The notes under the pieces were generated by a model, which had not been told where the DNA came from, did not search any database, and worked only from the letters and a program-made list of their open reading frames with translations. Below, one piece after another: positions 9,570-22,019 of a stretch of 64,000 bases of DNA. The stretch's first letter is position 1, and the number at the start of each line of letters is the position of its first letter. The DNA is from Massilia arenae. GTDB taxonomy: Bacteria; Pseudomonadota; Gammaproteobacteria; Burkholderiales; Burkholderiaceae_D. Position numbers and translations under genes: made by a program. The stretch lies in the NCBI RefSeq assembly GCF_008014745.1, contig NZ_VPFD01000017.1, forward strand, positions 62,001 to 126,000, written 5' to 3'.

Positions 9570-11819
9570 ATGGCCACCCCATCCGCCCAGACCTCTGCCG
9601 CGCGCAAGGCCGCATCCGCCCAGCAGGCGGCGCTGGCCGAGCTGGTCGACATCGCGTGCAGCCATGCCGAGTCCGGTCTGGCGGACATGGCGCGGCGCAT
9701 GGTGTCCGCGTTGCTCGACCTGACCGCAGCCGGGCTCGACCCTGCCACCGTCATGCGGCGCGTCAAGTCGGGCAACCTCCTCAAGGACAACGGTTACGCA
9801 TTCACCCACCTGGCGACGAGCGAGATCGAAGCGGCGCTGCGCCGGGAAGTCGCGCGCCTGCTGCCGCATGCTGCGGATGCGCCAGCGGCTGCCCCAGCCA
9901 CCGCGGCCGAACTGAGCCTGGTTCCGCTGGAGCAAATCGACCAGCAGATGGCGCTGGGCGCCGTCAGCCGGCCCTTCGACCTGCAGCATTCCGAGTGCCT
10001 GGCCACGCTGGGCGTGCGCCTCGGCCTGCTGCTCGGGCGCGACCTGGTGCGCGCCGCGCACAACCCCTTCCGCCCCGACGTCTTCCTGGCCGCCGTGGAC
10101 GCGGCCTGGCGCCAGTTCGAACCCGATCCCGATGCCCACGGCCTGGTGGCGCCGCTGCTGCGACCGGGGCTGATGTTCGACCTGGGGCCGCTGTACGAGG
10201 CCCTGGTCGGGAAGCTCAAGTCGCGCAAGGGCGACAATGCCGACACCCGCTTCAGCAAGACCGACGACCGCGCATCGCGCCAGGCCGAGCGTGCCCGGCG
10301 CGACGCCGCGCTGGCCCAGCAGCTGCGCCAGTTGTTCGACCCGGCCCTGGCTGTCGACGAGATCCCGAACCTGCCGCAGGGCAGCGGCGGTTGGCGTCCG
10401 AGCACGGCATCTGGCTTCGCAGTGGCGCCGCCGACGTCGCCTGAGCCTGCGGCGGGCGCCACCGCGGGCCCCGCCGCCCATCCAACCACGGTCTACGCGT
10501 CGGGTGGCGCCGGCAGCGCCGCATTGCCGGCGTCGTCCGCGCAGCCTCTGATTGAGCTGCTTTCGCGCGTCGGCGTCGCCGCCCCGGACGCCGCCCCCGG
10601 CGTCCTGGTCCTGCCAGGCCTGCGCGCCAGCCTGCCGCAGGGCGCCCTGTCGCGCGCCGACGAAACCACGCTCGACCTGCTGTCGCGCGTATTCGGCAGC
10701 GTGCTGCAGGACGATGGCGTCGCCCCCGAGACGCGCGAACTGATCGGCCACCTGCAGCTGCCGGTATTGCGCACCGCGCTGCGCGACCGCAGCTTCTTCT
10801 TCCAGGAGGCCCATCCGGCGCGGCGCCTGCTCGACCTGCTGTCGCAAGCCGGCTGGGAACGCCCGCTGGACGCGGACGATCCGGTCTACCGCGCCATGCG
10901 CCGCAGCGTCGAGCGCGTGCGCAGCCAGGTCGATCCCGAGTTCGATGTGGCCGTGGCCGACCTCGAAGCTGGCCTGGCCGCGCGCGACCACATCGAAGAG
11001 GCGGCCATGGCGGCGCCCATCGCCCAGGCCATGCGCACTGAAAAGCGTGCCGCCGCCGAACGCTCGGCCCGGCGCGCGGTGGCGCTGCGCCTCACCGGAG
11101 AGCAGTTGATCCCGGCCGTTTCCGGTTTTCTCGAAGGCCGCTGGAGCGCTGCGCTGGCGCTGGCCTACACGATCGAGGACAGCCGTCCCGGCGCCGTCGA
11201 CAATGCCACGCGCACGATGGAAGACCTGATCTGGAGCGTCAAGCCGAAGGCGACCCAGGAGCAGAGGAAGGCCCTGATCGCGCGCCTGCCGGCGCTGCTG
11301 GCAAGCCTGAACAACTGGCTCGACGCCACCCGCTGGCAGGATGCCGAACGCCTGCAGTTCTTCGCCGCGCTGGCCGAATGCCACGCCTCGATCGTGCGCG
11401 CGCCGATCGAGCTCCTGCCCGAGCGCCAGCTCGAACTGGCGCTCGAGGCGGCGCAGCAGGACGCGCTGCGCAGGGTCGCTCAGGAACAGGAAGAAGAGCG
11501 CGAGCACGCCCGACTCCAGGCCGAGCAAGCGCAGGCCGCGGCAAGCGATCCGGCCGCCGCCGCGCTGGCCGGCCTGGAGCGCGGCATGCGCCTCGAACTG
11601 AACGAGGCGCACATCGTGCGCCGGGTGCGCCTGGCCTGGGTCAGCCCGCTGCGCACGCTGTACATCTTCTCGGGCGCCGGGCGCCAGGAAGCTTTTTCGC
11701 TGCCGGCCGCGCGCCTGGCCGAGCTGCTGCGCGATGGCGCGATGCGCGTGGTGGCGGCCGAGGGCGTGGTCGGCCGCATCCTGAGCGCGGCGGTCAAGCC
11801 CATGCCGGCAATGGTATGA
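9570..11819 (+). CDS. DUF1631 family protein
   Basis: The product has 749 residues and is alanine/arginine-rich and soluble. It matches my memory of the DUF1631 family: helical N-terminal part (ALAELVDIACSHAESGLADMARRM), a variable proline/alanine linker around 290-325, a helical core (HPARRLLDLLSQAGWERP, a typical family motif) and a C-terminal small beta domain (EAHIVRRVRLAWVSPLRTLYIFSG...FSLPAARLAELL) that resembles a PilZ-like fold. The biochemical function is not established. It ends 35 bp before smc on the same strand, so the two may be co-transcribed. The start has no strong ribosome site. Confidence 0.75.
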   Translation: MATPSAQTSAARKAASAQQAALAELVDIACSHAESGLADMARRMVSALLDLTAAGLDPATVMRRVKSGNLLKDNGYAFTHLATSEIEAALRREVARLLPHAADAPAAAPATAAELSLVPLEQIDQQMALGAVSRPFDLQHSECLATLGVRLGLLLGRDLVRAAHNPFRPDVFLAAVDAAWRQFEPDPDAHGLVAPLLRPGLMFDLGPLYEALVGKLKSRKGDNADTRFSKTDDRASRQAERARRDAALAQQLRQLFDPALAVDEIPNLPQGSGGWRPSTASGFAVAPPTSPEPAAGATAGPAAHPTTVYASGGAGSAALPASSAQPLIELLSRVGVAAPDAAPGVLVLPGLRASLPQGALSRADETTLDLLSRVFGSVLQDDGVAPETRELIGHLQLPVLRTALRDRSFFFQEAHPARRLLDLLSQAGWERPLDADDPVYRAMRRSVERVRSQVDPEFDVAVADLEAGLAARDHIEEAAMAAPIAQAMRTEKRAAAERSARRAVALRLTGEQLIPAVSGFLEGRWSAALALAYTIEDSRPGAVDNATRTMEDLIWSVKPKATQEQRKALIARLPALLASLNNWLDATRWQDAERLQFFAALAECHASIVRAPIELLPERQLELALEAAQQDALRRVAQEQEEEREHARLQAEQAQAAASDPAAAALAGLERGMRLELNEAHIVRRVRLAWVSPLRTLYIFSGAGRQEAFSLPAARLAELLRDGAMRVVAAEGVVGRILSAAVKPMPAMV

Positions 11820-11854
11820 TGCGCGCTTTACCTCTACCGTCATAGCCGATCCAC

Positions 11855-14800
11855 GTGCGCCTCTCTTCCATCAAATTGTCGGGATTTAAGTCGTTCGTCG
11901 ATCCCACCAATTTCCAGGTGCCGGGCCAGCTGGTCGGCGTGGTCGGTCCCAACGGCTGCGGCAAATCCAATATTATCGACGCGGTGCGCTGGGTGCTGGG
12001 CGAATCGAAAGCCTCCGAGCTGCGCGGCGAGTCGATGCAGGACGTGATCTTCAACGGCTCCACCCATCGCAAGAGTGCTGGCCGCGCCTCGGTCGAACTG
12101 GTGTTCGATAACAGCGCCGGCAAGGCCGCCGGCCAGTGGGGCCAGTACGCCGAGATCGCGGTCAAGCGCACGCTCACGCGCGACGGCACGTCCACCTATT
12201 ACATCAACGGCCAGCCGGTGCGCCGGCGCGACATCCAGGACATCTTCCTCGGCACCGGACTCGGTCCGCGCGCCTACGCCATCATCGGCCAGGGCATGAT
12301 CGCGCGCATCATCGAATCGCGCCCGGAAGAGCTGCGGGTCTTTCTCGAAGAAGCGGCCGGCGTCTCGAAGTACAAGGAACGGCGCCGCGAGACCGAGAAC
12401 CGCCTGTCGGACACGCGCGAGAACCTGCTGCGGGTCGAGGACATCCTGCGCGAGCTGAATGCCAACCTCGAAAAGCTGGAAGCCCAGGCTGCGGTGGCCA
12501 ACCGCTTCCACCAGCTGCAGGCCGACCAGGAAGAAAAGCAGAAGCTGCTCTGGCTGATGCGCAAGAACGAGGCCAAGGCCGAACAAGTCAAATTCTTCCG
12601 CGAGATGGAAGAAGCGCAGACCGCGCTGGAAGCGCAGACCGCCAAGTTGCGCAGCGTCGAAGTCGACCTCGAACACCTGCGCCAGGCCCACTTCGCGGCC
12701 GGCGACCGCCTGCACACGGCCCAGGGCGCCCTGTATCAGATCAATTCCGAGATCGGCAGCCTGGAGGCGCAGATCAAGTTCGTGGTCGAGTCGCGCACCC
12801 GCCTGCAGAACCAGATCGTCACGCTCACCGCCCAGCGCGACCAATGGCTGGCGCAGGAACAGGAACAGCGCGAGGGCCAAGAGGAAGCCGAGATGCAGCT
12901 GGAAGAACTGGCCGCGCGTGCCGAAGGCGCCCAGATCGCGGTCGAGGTCCACCACGAGCGCCTGCCCGAACTGGAAGCGGCCTGGCGCGCCGGCCAGGAA
13001 AGTGCGACCGCCTCGCGCGCGCGCATCATGCAGGTCCAGCAGCGCATCGAACTGGCCTCGGCCCACGGCCGCAACGCCGCCGGCATCCTGAACAACCTGG
13101 CGGCGCGCCGCGAACGCCTGCAGCAGGAGAGGAATGGCCTCAACCTGCCCGACAGCGCGACCCTCGACAACCTGCGCTTGCAGCTGGAAGAAAAGCAGCT
13201 TGCGTTGGAAGAGCAGACCATGCTGCTCGACGACGCGACCGGCCGCCAGGAGGCGGTCGAACTCGAACGCAAGGAGGCGCACGCGCAGGTGCAGTCGGAG
13301 ACCACGGCCAACGCCCAGCTGGAAGCGCGCCTGAATGCGCTGCGCCAGATGCAGGAGCGTGTGCAGACGCAGGGCAAGGTCCAGCCCTGGCTCGAAAGGC
13401 ACGAACTGGCCGGCTTGCCCCGCCTGTGGCAAAAGCTGGACGTGGAAGAGGGTTGGGAGACCGCGCTCGAAGCCGTGCTGCGCGAGCGCTCCGGCGCGCT
13501 GGAGGTATCGAATATCGACTGGGCCAAGGCCTTCGTGCTTGACGCGCCGCCGGCCCGCCTGGCGCTGTATGCGCCGCAGGCGGGCGGCCACGCGGCGGCG
13601 CCTGACGGCTTGAAGCCGTTCGCCAGCCTGCTGCGCGTGAACGACGCCGGCGTGCGCGGCGTCTTGGAGGACTGGCTGCACGGTGTCTACGTGGCCGTCG
13701 ATGCGCCCCAGGCCTTCGCCGAGCGCGCGCGCCTGCCGCAGGGCGCCGCCTTCGTCACTCGCGATGGCCACATGGTGACCCGTTCCAGCGTGCGCTTCCA
13801 CGCGCCGGACGCCGAGCAGGACGGCATGCTGGCGCGCCAGCACGAGATCGAGAACACGGCTAAGCAGCTCAAGGCCCAGGCCTTGCTGGCCGACGAGGCG
13901 CGCGCGCGCGGGGTCCGCGCCGACGCCGCCGTCACCGACCTGGCGCGCCGGCTGCAGGATGCGCGCGGGCGCGTGGCCACCTTGCAGCGCGAGGGGCATG
14001 CGCTGCAGATCGAAGTGCTCAAGCAGAGCGAGATCGAGGCCCGCTTCAATCAGCGCAGCGGCCAGATCGCTGACGACCTGTCCGAGATCGCAGCCCAGGA
14101 AGCCGAGCAACGCCAGGCCCAGGCCGAGAGCGAACAGGAATTCGAGCAGCTCGACCTGGAACTGGCCGAGCTGCAGGAAGCGCACGAAGACGGCCAGACC
14201 GCCTTCCTGGAACAGGAGCAGGCGCTGGGCCGCGCGCGTGACCACCTGCGCGAGCTGGAACGCAGCGCGCAGGAAGCACAGTTCGCCGAACGTGCCCAGC
14301 GCAGCCGGATCGAGGAATTGCGCCGCACGATGGCGACCGCCGCCGCCCAGGCCGAGCAGGTCGGCGCCAGCCTGGCCCAGGCCCGCCTGGAGCTCGAGGC
14401 ACTGGAAAGCGGCACCGCGCACGAGGGCTTGCAAGAGTTGCTCGACCGCCGCACGACGCAGGAAGTGGCGCTGTCCGACGCCCGCCACGAGCTGGACCAG
14501 GTCGCCCAGCAGCTGCGCGCGGCGGAAGAAGCACGCATGGGGTCCGAGCGCAGCCTGCAGCCGCAGCGCGACCGCATCACCGAGATGCAGTTGAAGGAGC
14601 AGGCCGCGCGCCTGAACCAGGAGCAGTTCGCCGAGGCGCTGGCCGCCACCGGCGCCGACGAAGCGGCGCTGGCCGAAAAACTCGACCCCGAGCTCAAGCC
14701 CCAGTACCTGCAGGCCGAAGTCACGCGGCTGACGAATGCCATCAGCGGCCTGGGCGCGGTCAACCTGGCGGCGGTCGACGAGCTGGCCCAGGCCACCGAA

Positions 14801-15364
14801 CGCAAGCGCTTCCTGGACTCGCAGAACGCCGACCTGAACGAGGCCATCAACACCCTCGAAGACGCGATCGGCCGCATCGACCGCGAGACCCGCGACCTGC
14901 TGCAGGACACCTTCGACCGCGTCAACGGCCATTTCTCGGAACTGTTCCCGATCCTGTTTGGCGGCGGCAATGCCAGGCTGGTGATGACGGGCGACGAGAT
15001 CCTGGACGCGGGCGTGCAGGTCATGGCCCAGCCGCCGGGCAAGAAGAACGCCACCATCCACCTGCTGTCGGGCGGCGAGAAGGCGCTGACCGCGACCGCG
15101 CTGGTGTTCTCGATGTTCCGCCTGAATCCGGCGCCATTCTGCCTGCTGGACGAGGTCGACGCGCCGCTGGACGACGCCAATACCGAACGCTTCTGCCGCA
15201 TGGTCAAGCGCATGTCCGAGCACACCCAGTTCCTGTTCATCTCGCACAACAAGATCGCGATGGAGATGGCCAGCCAGCTGATCGGGGTGACGATGCAGGA
15301 GCAGGGCGTCTCGCGCATCGTCGCGGTGGACATGGAGTCGGCCGCCGACCTGGCCGCCGCCTGA
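11855..15364 (+). CDS. smc: Chromosome segregation protein SMC
   Basis: This is the ATPase that organises and segregates the chromosome, acting as a dimer with ScpA/ScpB (not in this window). The product has 1169 residues. It starts at a GTG (MRLSSIKLSGFKSFVDPT), the family's conserved N-terminus. Walker A is GPNGCGKSN at 31-39. Two long coiled-coil arms flank a hinge around residues 510-650 (GLPRLWQKLDVEEGWETALEAVL). The C-terminal head has the signature LLSGGEKALTATAL near 1070 and Walker B FCLLDEVDAPLDDAN. All catalytic parts are intact. It lies between the DUF1631 gene and a PAS histidine kinase, upstream of zipA and ligA. Confidence 0.97.
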   Translation: MRLSSIKLSGFKSFVDPTNFQVPGQLVGVVGPNGCGKSNIIDAVRWVLGESKASELRGESMQDVIFNGSTHRKSAGRASVELVFDNSAGKAAGQWGQYAEIAVKRTLTRDGTSTYYINGQPVRRRDIQDIFLGTGLGPRAYAIIGQGMIARIIESRPEELRVFLEEAAGVSKYKERRRETENRLSDTRENLLRVEDILRELNANLEKLEAQAAVANRFHQLQADQEEKQKLLWLMRKNEAKAEQVKFFREMEEAQTALEAQTAKLRSVEVDLEHLRQAHFAAGDRLHTAQGALYQINSEIGSLEAQIKFVVESRTRLQNQIVTLTAQRDQWLAQEQEQREGQEEAEMQLEELAARAEGAQIAVEVHHERLPELEAAWRAGQESATASRARIMQVQQRIELASAHGRNAAGILNNLAARRERLQQERNGLNLPDSATLDNLRLQLEEKQLALEEQTMLLDDATGRQEAVELERKEAHAQVQSETTANAQLEARLNALRQMQERVQTQGKVQPWLERHELAGLPRLWQKLDVEEGWETALEAVLRERSGALEVSNIDWAKAFVLDAPPARLALYAPQAGGHAAAPDGLKPFASLLRVNDAGVRGVLEDWLHGVYVAVDAPQAFAERARLPQGAAFVTRDGHMVTRSSVRFHAPDAEQDGMLARQHEIENTAKQLKAQALLADEARARGVRADAAVTDLARRLQDARGRVATLQREGHALQIEVLKQSEIEARFNQRSGQIADDLSEIAAQEAEQRQAQAESEQEFEQLDLELAELQEAHEDGQTAFLEQEQALGRARDHLRELERSAQEAQFAERAQRSRIEELRRTMATAAAQAEQVGASLAQARLELEALESGTAHEGLQELLDRRTTQEVALSDARHELDQVAQQLRAAEEARMGSERSLQPQRDRITEMQLKEQAARLNQEQFAEALAATGADEAALAEKLDPELKPQYLQAEVTRLTNAISGLGAVNLAAVDELAQATERKRFLDSQNADLNEAINTLEDAIGRIDRETRDLLQDTFDRVNGHFSELFPILFGGGNARLVMTGDEILDAGVQVMAQPPGKKNATIHLLSGGEKALTATALVFSMFRLNPAPFCLLDEVDAPLDDANTERFCRMVKRMSEHTQFLFISHNKIAMEMASQLIGVTMQEQGVSRIVAVDMESAADLAAA

Positions 15365-15395
15365 GCGGGTCCGTACTCCCCGGGCCGCCGCACGA

Positions 15396-17216
15396 ATGCT
15401 TGCAATGACCGACCACTCCATACCACCGCGATCCGCCCCCATCCCATCGGCACTGAAGCAGGGCTTGCGGCTGATCCGCGCGTCGCCAGCGCCGATGTTC
15501 ATCGTACGCGGCGGCGACGGCATGATTGCCGCCAATCCGGCCTTCGCGGCGCTGCTCGAAGGCGCTCCGACCGCATCTCCCGACAACTGGGCGCCGCTCG
15601 CATCGCTGCTTCCCGGCGCCACTGAGCTGGCTGCCCGCATCCTCGACGGCAGCCTGGCCCAGTTCAGCACCGAACTGGAACTGCCCACGCGCATCCAGTT
15701 GGCCCTGTCGCCGGTGTGCGAAGCCGATGGCGCCATCGTCGGTGTGCTGGGCGTGGCCGCGCTGCTGCCGCCGGCCGACCAGGCGGCGCGCGAACTGGGG
15801 CGGCTGATCGAACTCAGTCCGGTCGGCGTGGTGCGCTATACCCTCGACGGCGATATCCTCGACTGCAATGACGCGTTTCTCTCCATGCTCGGGCTGAACC
15901 AGGAGGACCGTCGCCGCGGCCTGTCCTGGCGCGCGCTGACGCCGCCCGAGTGGCGCGAGGCCGACGACGCCGGCATCGCGCGCCTGCGTGCGCACGACGT
16001 GATGCCGCTGATCGAGAAGGAATTCCTGCACCGCGACGGCCGCCGCATCCCGGTGCTGGTCGGCGCCGGCAACCTGCTGGCCGACCGCCGCCAGGGCTTC
16101 GGGGTGGTGATCGACATCTCGGCCACGCGCGCCGCCGAGCGCGCGCTGGCCGAGAGCGAGGCGCGCTTTCGCGCCATTACGAATGCGATGCCGCAGATGG
16201 TGTGGTCGACCCTTCCCGACGGCTTCCACGATTACTACAACGACCAGTGGTACGCCTTCACCGGCGTGCCGCCCGGATCGACCGACGGCGAGGGCTGGAA
16301 TGGCATGTTCCATCCGGACGACCAGGAGGCCGCGTGGGCTAGGTGGCGTCATTCGCTGGACACCGGCGAACCCTACGAGATCGAATACCGGCTGCGTCAC
16401 CACAGTGGCACCTACCGCTGGGTGCTGGGCCGCGCCTTGCCGGTGCGCGACGCGCAAGGGGGCATACAGCGCTGGATGGGCACCTGCACCGACATCCATG
16501 AGCACAAGCTGACCGAGGACGCGCTGCGCGAGGCCGACCAGCGCAAGGACGAGTTCCTCGCCATGCTGGGCCACGAGCTGCGCAACCCGCTAGCGCCGAT
16601 CCGCAGCGCGGCGGCGCTGCTGCCCTTGGCCAAGGCCGATCCGGCCCGGGTCGAGCACATCGGCCGCGTGATCGCGCGCCAGTCGACCCACATGACCGGC
16701 CTGATCGACGACTTGCTGGACGTGTCGCGCGTGACGCGTGGCCTGATCTCGCTCAGCCAGGAGGACGTGGCGGTGCGCCTGCTGGTCGACGAGGCCATCG
16801 AACAGGCGCGCCCGCTGGTCGAGGCGCGATCGCATGCGCTGTCGGTCGTCGATGCCGCCGCCGGGGCCCAGGTCCACGGCGACCGCAAGCGGCTGGTCCA
16901 GGTGCTGGCCAACCTGCTGGCGAATGCCGCCAAGTACACGCCGCCCGGCGGGCGCATCGTCGTCACGCTGGCGCGTGCCGGTAATATGGTGGAGATCGCG
17001 GTGAGCGACAACGGCATCGGCATGGCGCCCGAGCTGGTCGACAGCGTGTTCGAACTGTTCCGCCAGGGGCAGCGCACGCCCGACCGCGCGCAGGGCGGCC
17101 TGGGCATCGGGCTGGCGCTGGTGAAGAAGCTGGTGCACCTGCATGGCGGCCGGGTCCGGGCGTCGAGCCCGGGGGAGGGCCTGGGCAGCGAGGTCGTGGT
17201 CTCCTTGCCGGCCTGA
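15396..17216 (+). CDS. PAS-domain sensor histidine kinase
   Basis: The product has 606 residues with no clear membrane helix, so it is probably cytoplasmic. Three PAS-like segments are visible: about 28-120, about 135-245 (SPVGVVRYTLDGDILDCNDAFLSMLGL) and about 255-370 (PAS_3 type, YNDQWYAFTGVPPGS ... TYRWVLGRALPVRD). The HisKA box is DEFLAMLGHELRNPLAPI with the phosphorylated His393. The ATPase domain has N box NLLANAAKYTPPGG, DNGIGM and GGLGIGLALVKKLVHLHGG. It has no receiver domain, and no response regulator is adjacent. An alternative ATG lies 9 bp downstream. It starts 32 bp after smc and sits within what is normally an smc-zipA-ligA cluster. Its ligand is unknown. Confidence 0.9.
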   Translation: MLAMTDHSIPPRSAPIPSALKQGLRLIRASPAPMFIVRGGDGMIAANPAFAALLEGAPTASPDNWAPLASLLPGATELAARILDGSLAQFSTELELPTRIQLALSPVCEADGAIVGVLGVAALLPPADQAARELGRLIELSPVGVVRYTLDGDILDCNDAFLSMLGLNQEDRRRGLSWRALTPPEWREADDAGIARLRAHDVMPLIEKEFLHRDGRRIPVLVGAGNLLADRRQGFGVVIDISATRAAERALAESEARFRAITNAMPQMVWSTLPDGFHDYYNDQWYAFTGVPPGSTDGEGWNGMFHPDDQEAAWARWRHSLDTGEPYEIEYRLRHHSGTYRWVLGRALPVRDAQGGIQRWMGTCTDIHEHKLTEDALREADQRKDEFLAMLGHELRNPLAPIRSAAALLPLAKADPARVEHIGRVIARQSTHMTGLIDDLLDVSRVTRGLISLSQEDVAVRLLVDEAIEQARPLVEARSHALSVVDAAAGAQVHGDRKRLVQVLANLLANAAKYTPPGGRIVVTLARAGNMVEIAVSDNGIGMAPELVDSVFELFRQGQRTPDRAQGGLGIGLALVKKLVHLHGGRVRASSPGEGLGSEVVVSLPA

Positions 17217-17400
17217 GGGCGGCAAGCCTTAAATCGGGCGCGCGCCGCCAATTCATGGCATCCGGGCGGGGGAGTTGGTATGATGGCACGAGTTTTCGTG
17301 GGGAGCGCCCGCACGGATGGCATTTCGATCGAATCAACCTTCGCGTACAACAACAGGACCCGGCGTCCGGCGCGAACTTCGCTATTGAGGCACACGCAGC

Positions 17401-18696
17401 ATGACTGATTTCCAAATGAGCCTGATCGCAGCCGGCGGCGTCTTCGTCGTCGGCGTCATCACCTACAACAAGTGGCAGGAATACAAGGCCAGGAAGAGCG
17501 TCGAACGCGCCTTCGCCTCCGACCACGACGACGTCCTGATGCGCGACGGCGAGCAGGCCCCGGCCGTGGACCGCCACGAGCCGGTGCTTGAGGCCGACCT
17601 CAAGGCGGGCCTCGAAGACAATGCGCCGGTGGCCGCCAAGGAACCCGTGCTCGACGCCGACGCCTTCGTGCCCAGCGACGTCAAGCCCGAGCCGCAGCTG
17701 GACACGCCTGCGCCGACGCCAGCCGCCGCGCCGGCTCCGGTCCCGACGGCGCCATCAGCGCCATCAGCGCCAGTCACGCCGACCGCCAGCGCTCCCACGA
17801 CTACCTACCGCGCTCCCGGCGCCAGCGCCGCCCAGGATGCGGTGGCCGCCTCGCTGCCCGGCACCCGTCCCGGCATGCCCCCGGCCGAACTGGCCGAATG
17901 CCTGGTCGATCCGCTGATCGACTGCCTGATTCCGCTGTCGCTGGAAACGCCTGTTCGCGGCGACAAGATCCTGCCGACCCTGCAAACGCTGCGCCGCGTC
18001 GGCAACAAGCCGATCCACTACATCGGCTTCGCCGTCAGCGGCGAATGGGAGCCGATCGTGCATGGCGGCGTGTACACCAAGCTGCAGGCGGGCGTGCAGA
18101 TGGCGACCCGCACCACGGCGCTGAACGAACTCGAATACTCCGAGCTGGTCACGCGCCTGCGCGCGGTGGCCGACGAGATCGGGGCCGAGCCGGAAGTGCC
18201 GGACATGATCGAGGTAATGGCCGAGGCGCGCATCCTGCACCGCTTCGTGGCCGGCCACGACGCCCAGCTGGGCGTGAACCTGGCCGCGAATGGCGCGCCA
18301 TGGGCGATGTCGACCCTGATCGGCGCCCTCGAAAACGCTGGCTTCGACGTGCGTCCTGACGGCCGCTTCGCGATGCCCGACAAGGAAAGCACGGGCGGCG
18401 GCGTGCTGTTCACGCTGTCGACCAACGTCACCCTGGGCGCCGATACCACCTCGCGCCTGACCCTGCTGCTGGACGTGCCGTGCGTCGCCCCCGCACGCGA
18501 CGCTTTCGGCCGCATGGTCGATACGGCGCGCGGCCTGACGCAGCGCCTGGACGCGACCATCGTCGACGATTTCGACCAGCCGCTGGTAGACGAGGCGCTG
18601 GACGAGATCAAGAGCCAGGTGGGCGAGTTCTACCAGGAGATGGACGCGGCCGACATTCCGGCCGGCTCGACCCGCGCGCTGCGCCTGTTCAGCTAA
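17401..18696 (+). CDS. zipA: Cell division protein ZipA
   Basis: This is a membrane anchor for FtsZ at the division ring. The product has 431 residues with the ZipA layout: an N-terminal membrane helix (FQMSLIAAGGVFVVGVITYNKW, residues 3-24), a charged segment, a long proline/alanine-rich linker (about 100-140), and a C-terminal FtsZ-binding domain from about 165 (DCLIPLSLETPVRGDKILPTL ... GGGVLFTLSTNVTLG). It is followed 9 bp later by ligA, the same order as in other betaproteobacteria. The 184-bp gap upstream contains TATGAT at 17279-17284, a possible -10, but without a good -35. Confidence 0.92.
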   Translation: MTDFQMSLIAAGGVFVVGVITYNKWQEYKARKSVERAFASDHDDVLMRDGEQAPAVDRHEPVLEADLKAGLEDNAPVAAKEPVLDADAFVPSDVKPEPQLDTPAPTPAAAPAPVPTAPSAPSAPVTPTASAPTTTYRAPGASAAQDAVAASLPGTRPGMPPAELAECLVDPLIDCLIPLSLETPVRGDKILPTLQTLRRVGNKPIHYIGFAVSGEWEPIVHGGVYTKLQAGVQMATRTTALNELEYSELVTRLRAVADEIGAEPEVPDMIEVMAEARILHRFVAGHDAQLGVNLAANGAPWAMSTLIGALENAGFDVRPDGRFAMPDKESTGGGVLFTLSTNVTLGADTTSRLTLLLDVPCVAPARDAFGRMVDTARGLTQRLDATIVDDFDQPLVDEALDEIKSQVGEFYQEMDAADIPAGSTRALRLFS

Positions 18697-21075
<2,379 letters not shown>

Positions 21076-21125
21076 TGACAGGCGCAGTCATAAAAATGCA
21101 ATAACAACCATCCATACTGGACCGC

Positions 21126-22019
21126 ATGAACCTGATTCGCAAAGCCGTATTCCCCGTCGCCGGCCTGGGCAGCCGCTTCCTGCCGGCGACCAAGGCGCAG
21201 CCGAAAGAGATGCTGCCGATCGTCGACAAGCCGCTGATCCAGTACGCGGTCGAAGAGGCGGTGGCCGCCGGCGTCACTGAACTGATCTTCATCACGGGCC
21301 GCAACAAGCGCGCCATCGAAGACCATTTCGACAAGGCCTACGAGCTCGAATCCGAGCTCGAGGCAGCCGGCAAGCAGGCCCTGCTCGAGACCGTGCGCGG
21401 CGTGATCCCGAAGAACGTCAACTGCATCTACATCCGCCAGTCCTCGCCGCTGGGCCTGGGCCATGCGGTGCTGTGCGCACGGCCGGTGGTGGGCAACGAG
21501 CCCTTCGCCGTGCTGTTGGCGGACGATTTCATGGACACCGCCGACGGCCAGAAGCCGGTGCTGGCCCAGATGGTCGACGTGTATGGCTATGAACGCAGCA
21601 GCATCCTGGCGGTGCAGGACGTGCCGCGCGAGCATACCCGCCAGTACGGCATCGTCAGCGCCTCGGCCTACCGCCAGGACCTGGAGCTGGTATCCGGCAT
21701 CGTCGAAAAGCCCCAGCCGGCGGACGCCCCGTCGACCCTGGCCGTGGTCGGCCGCTACGTGCTGTCGCCGTCGATCTTCGGCTACCTGGAAAACATCGGC
21801 AAGGGCGCCGGCGGCGAGATCCAGCTCACCGACGGCATCGCGGCCCTGATGCGCGACGAGCGCGTGCTGGCCTACCGCTACGCCGGCCAGCGCTACGACT
21901 GCGGCTCCAAGCTGGGCTATCTGCAAGCCACCGCCGCCATCGGACTGAAGCACCCGGAAACGGCCGAGGGCTTCCGCGCGTCTCTGGCGGGCCTGCTCGA
22001 AGGACGGGGCCTGGCATGA
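21126..22019 (+). CDS. galU: UTP-glucose-1-phosphate uridylyltransferase
   Basis: This enzyme makes UDP-glucose for polysaccharide and lipopolysaccharide synthesis. The product has 297 residues, normal length. The N-terminal nucleotide-binding motif [30 protein letters not shown] is complete, followed by [35 protein letters not shown] and [14 protein letters not shown] [10 protein letters not shown]. Its stop overlaps the def start by 4 nt (ATGA), which implies translational coupling. Confidence 0.97.
   Translation: MNLIRKAVFPVAGLGSRFLPATKAQPKEMLPIVDKPLIQYAVEEAVAAGVTELIFITGRNKRAIEDHFDKAYELESELEAAGKQALLETVRGVIPKNVNCIYIRQSSPLGLGHAVLCARPVVGNEPFAVLLADDFMDTADGQKPVLAQMVDVYGYERSSILAVQDVPREHTRQYGIVSASAYRQDLELVSGIVEKPQPADAPSTLAVVGRYVLSPSIFGYLENIGKGAGGEIQLTDGIAALMRDERVLAYRYAGQRYDCGSKLGYLQATAAIGLKHPETAEGFRASLAGLLEGRGLA

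Noticed and set aside
11840..15736. 1298-residue open frame on the minus strand opposite smc
   Set aside because: Antisense artefact of high GC; the composition is leucine/arginine/glutamine noise, and SMC on the plus strand has all its motifs.
17256..17284. Sigma-70 promoter for zipA (TATGAT at 17279)
   Set aside because: The -10 is good but no acceptable -35 lies at 16-18 bp, so it is only mentioned in the zipA entry.
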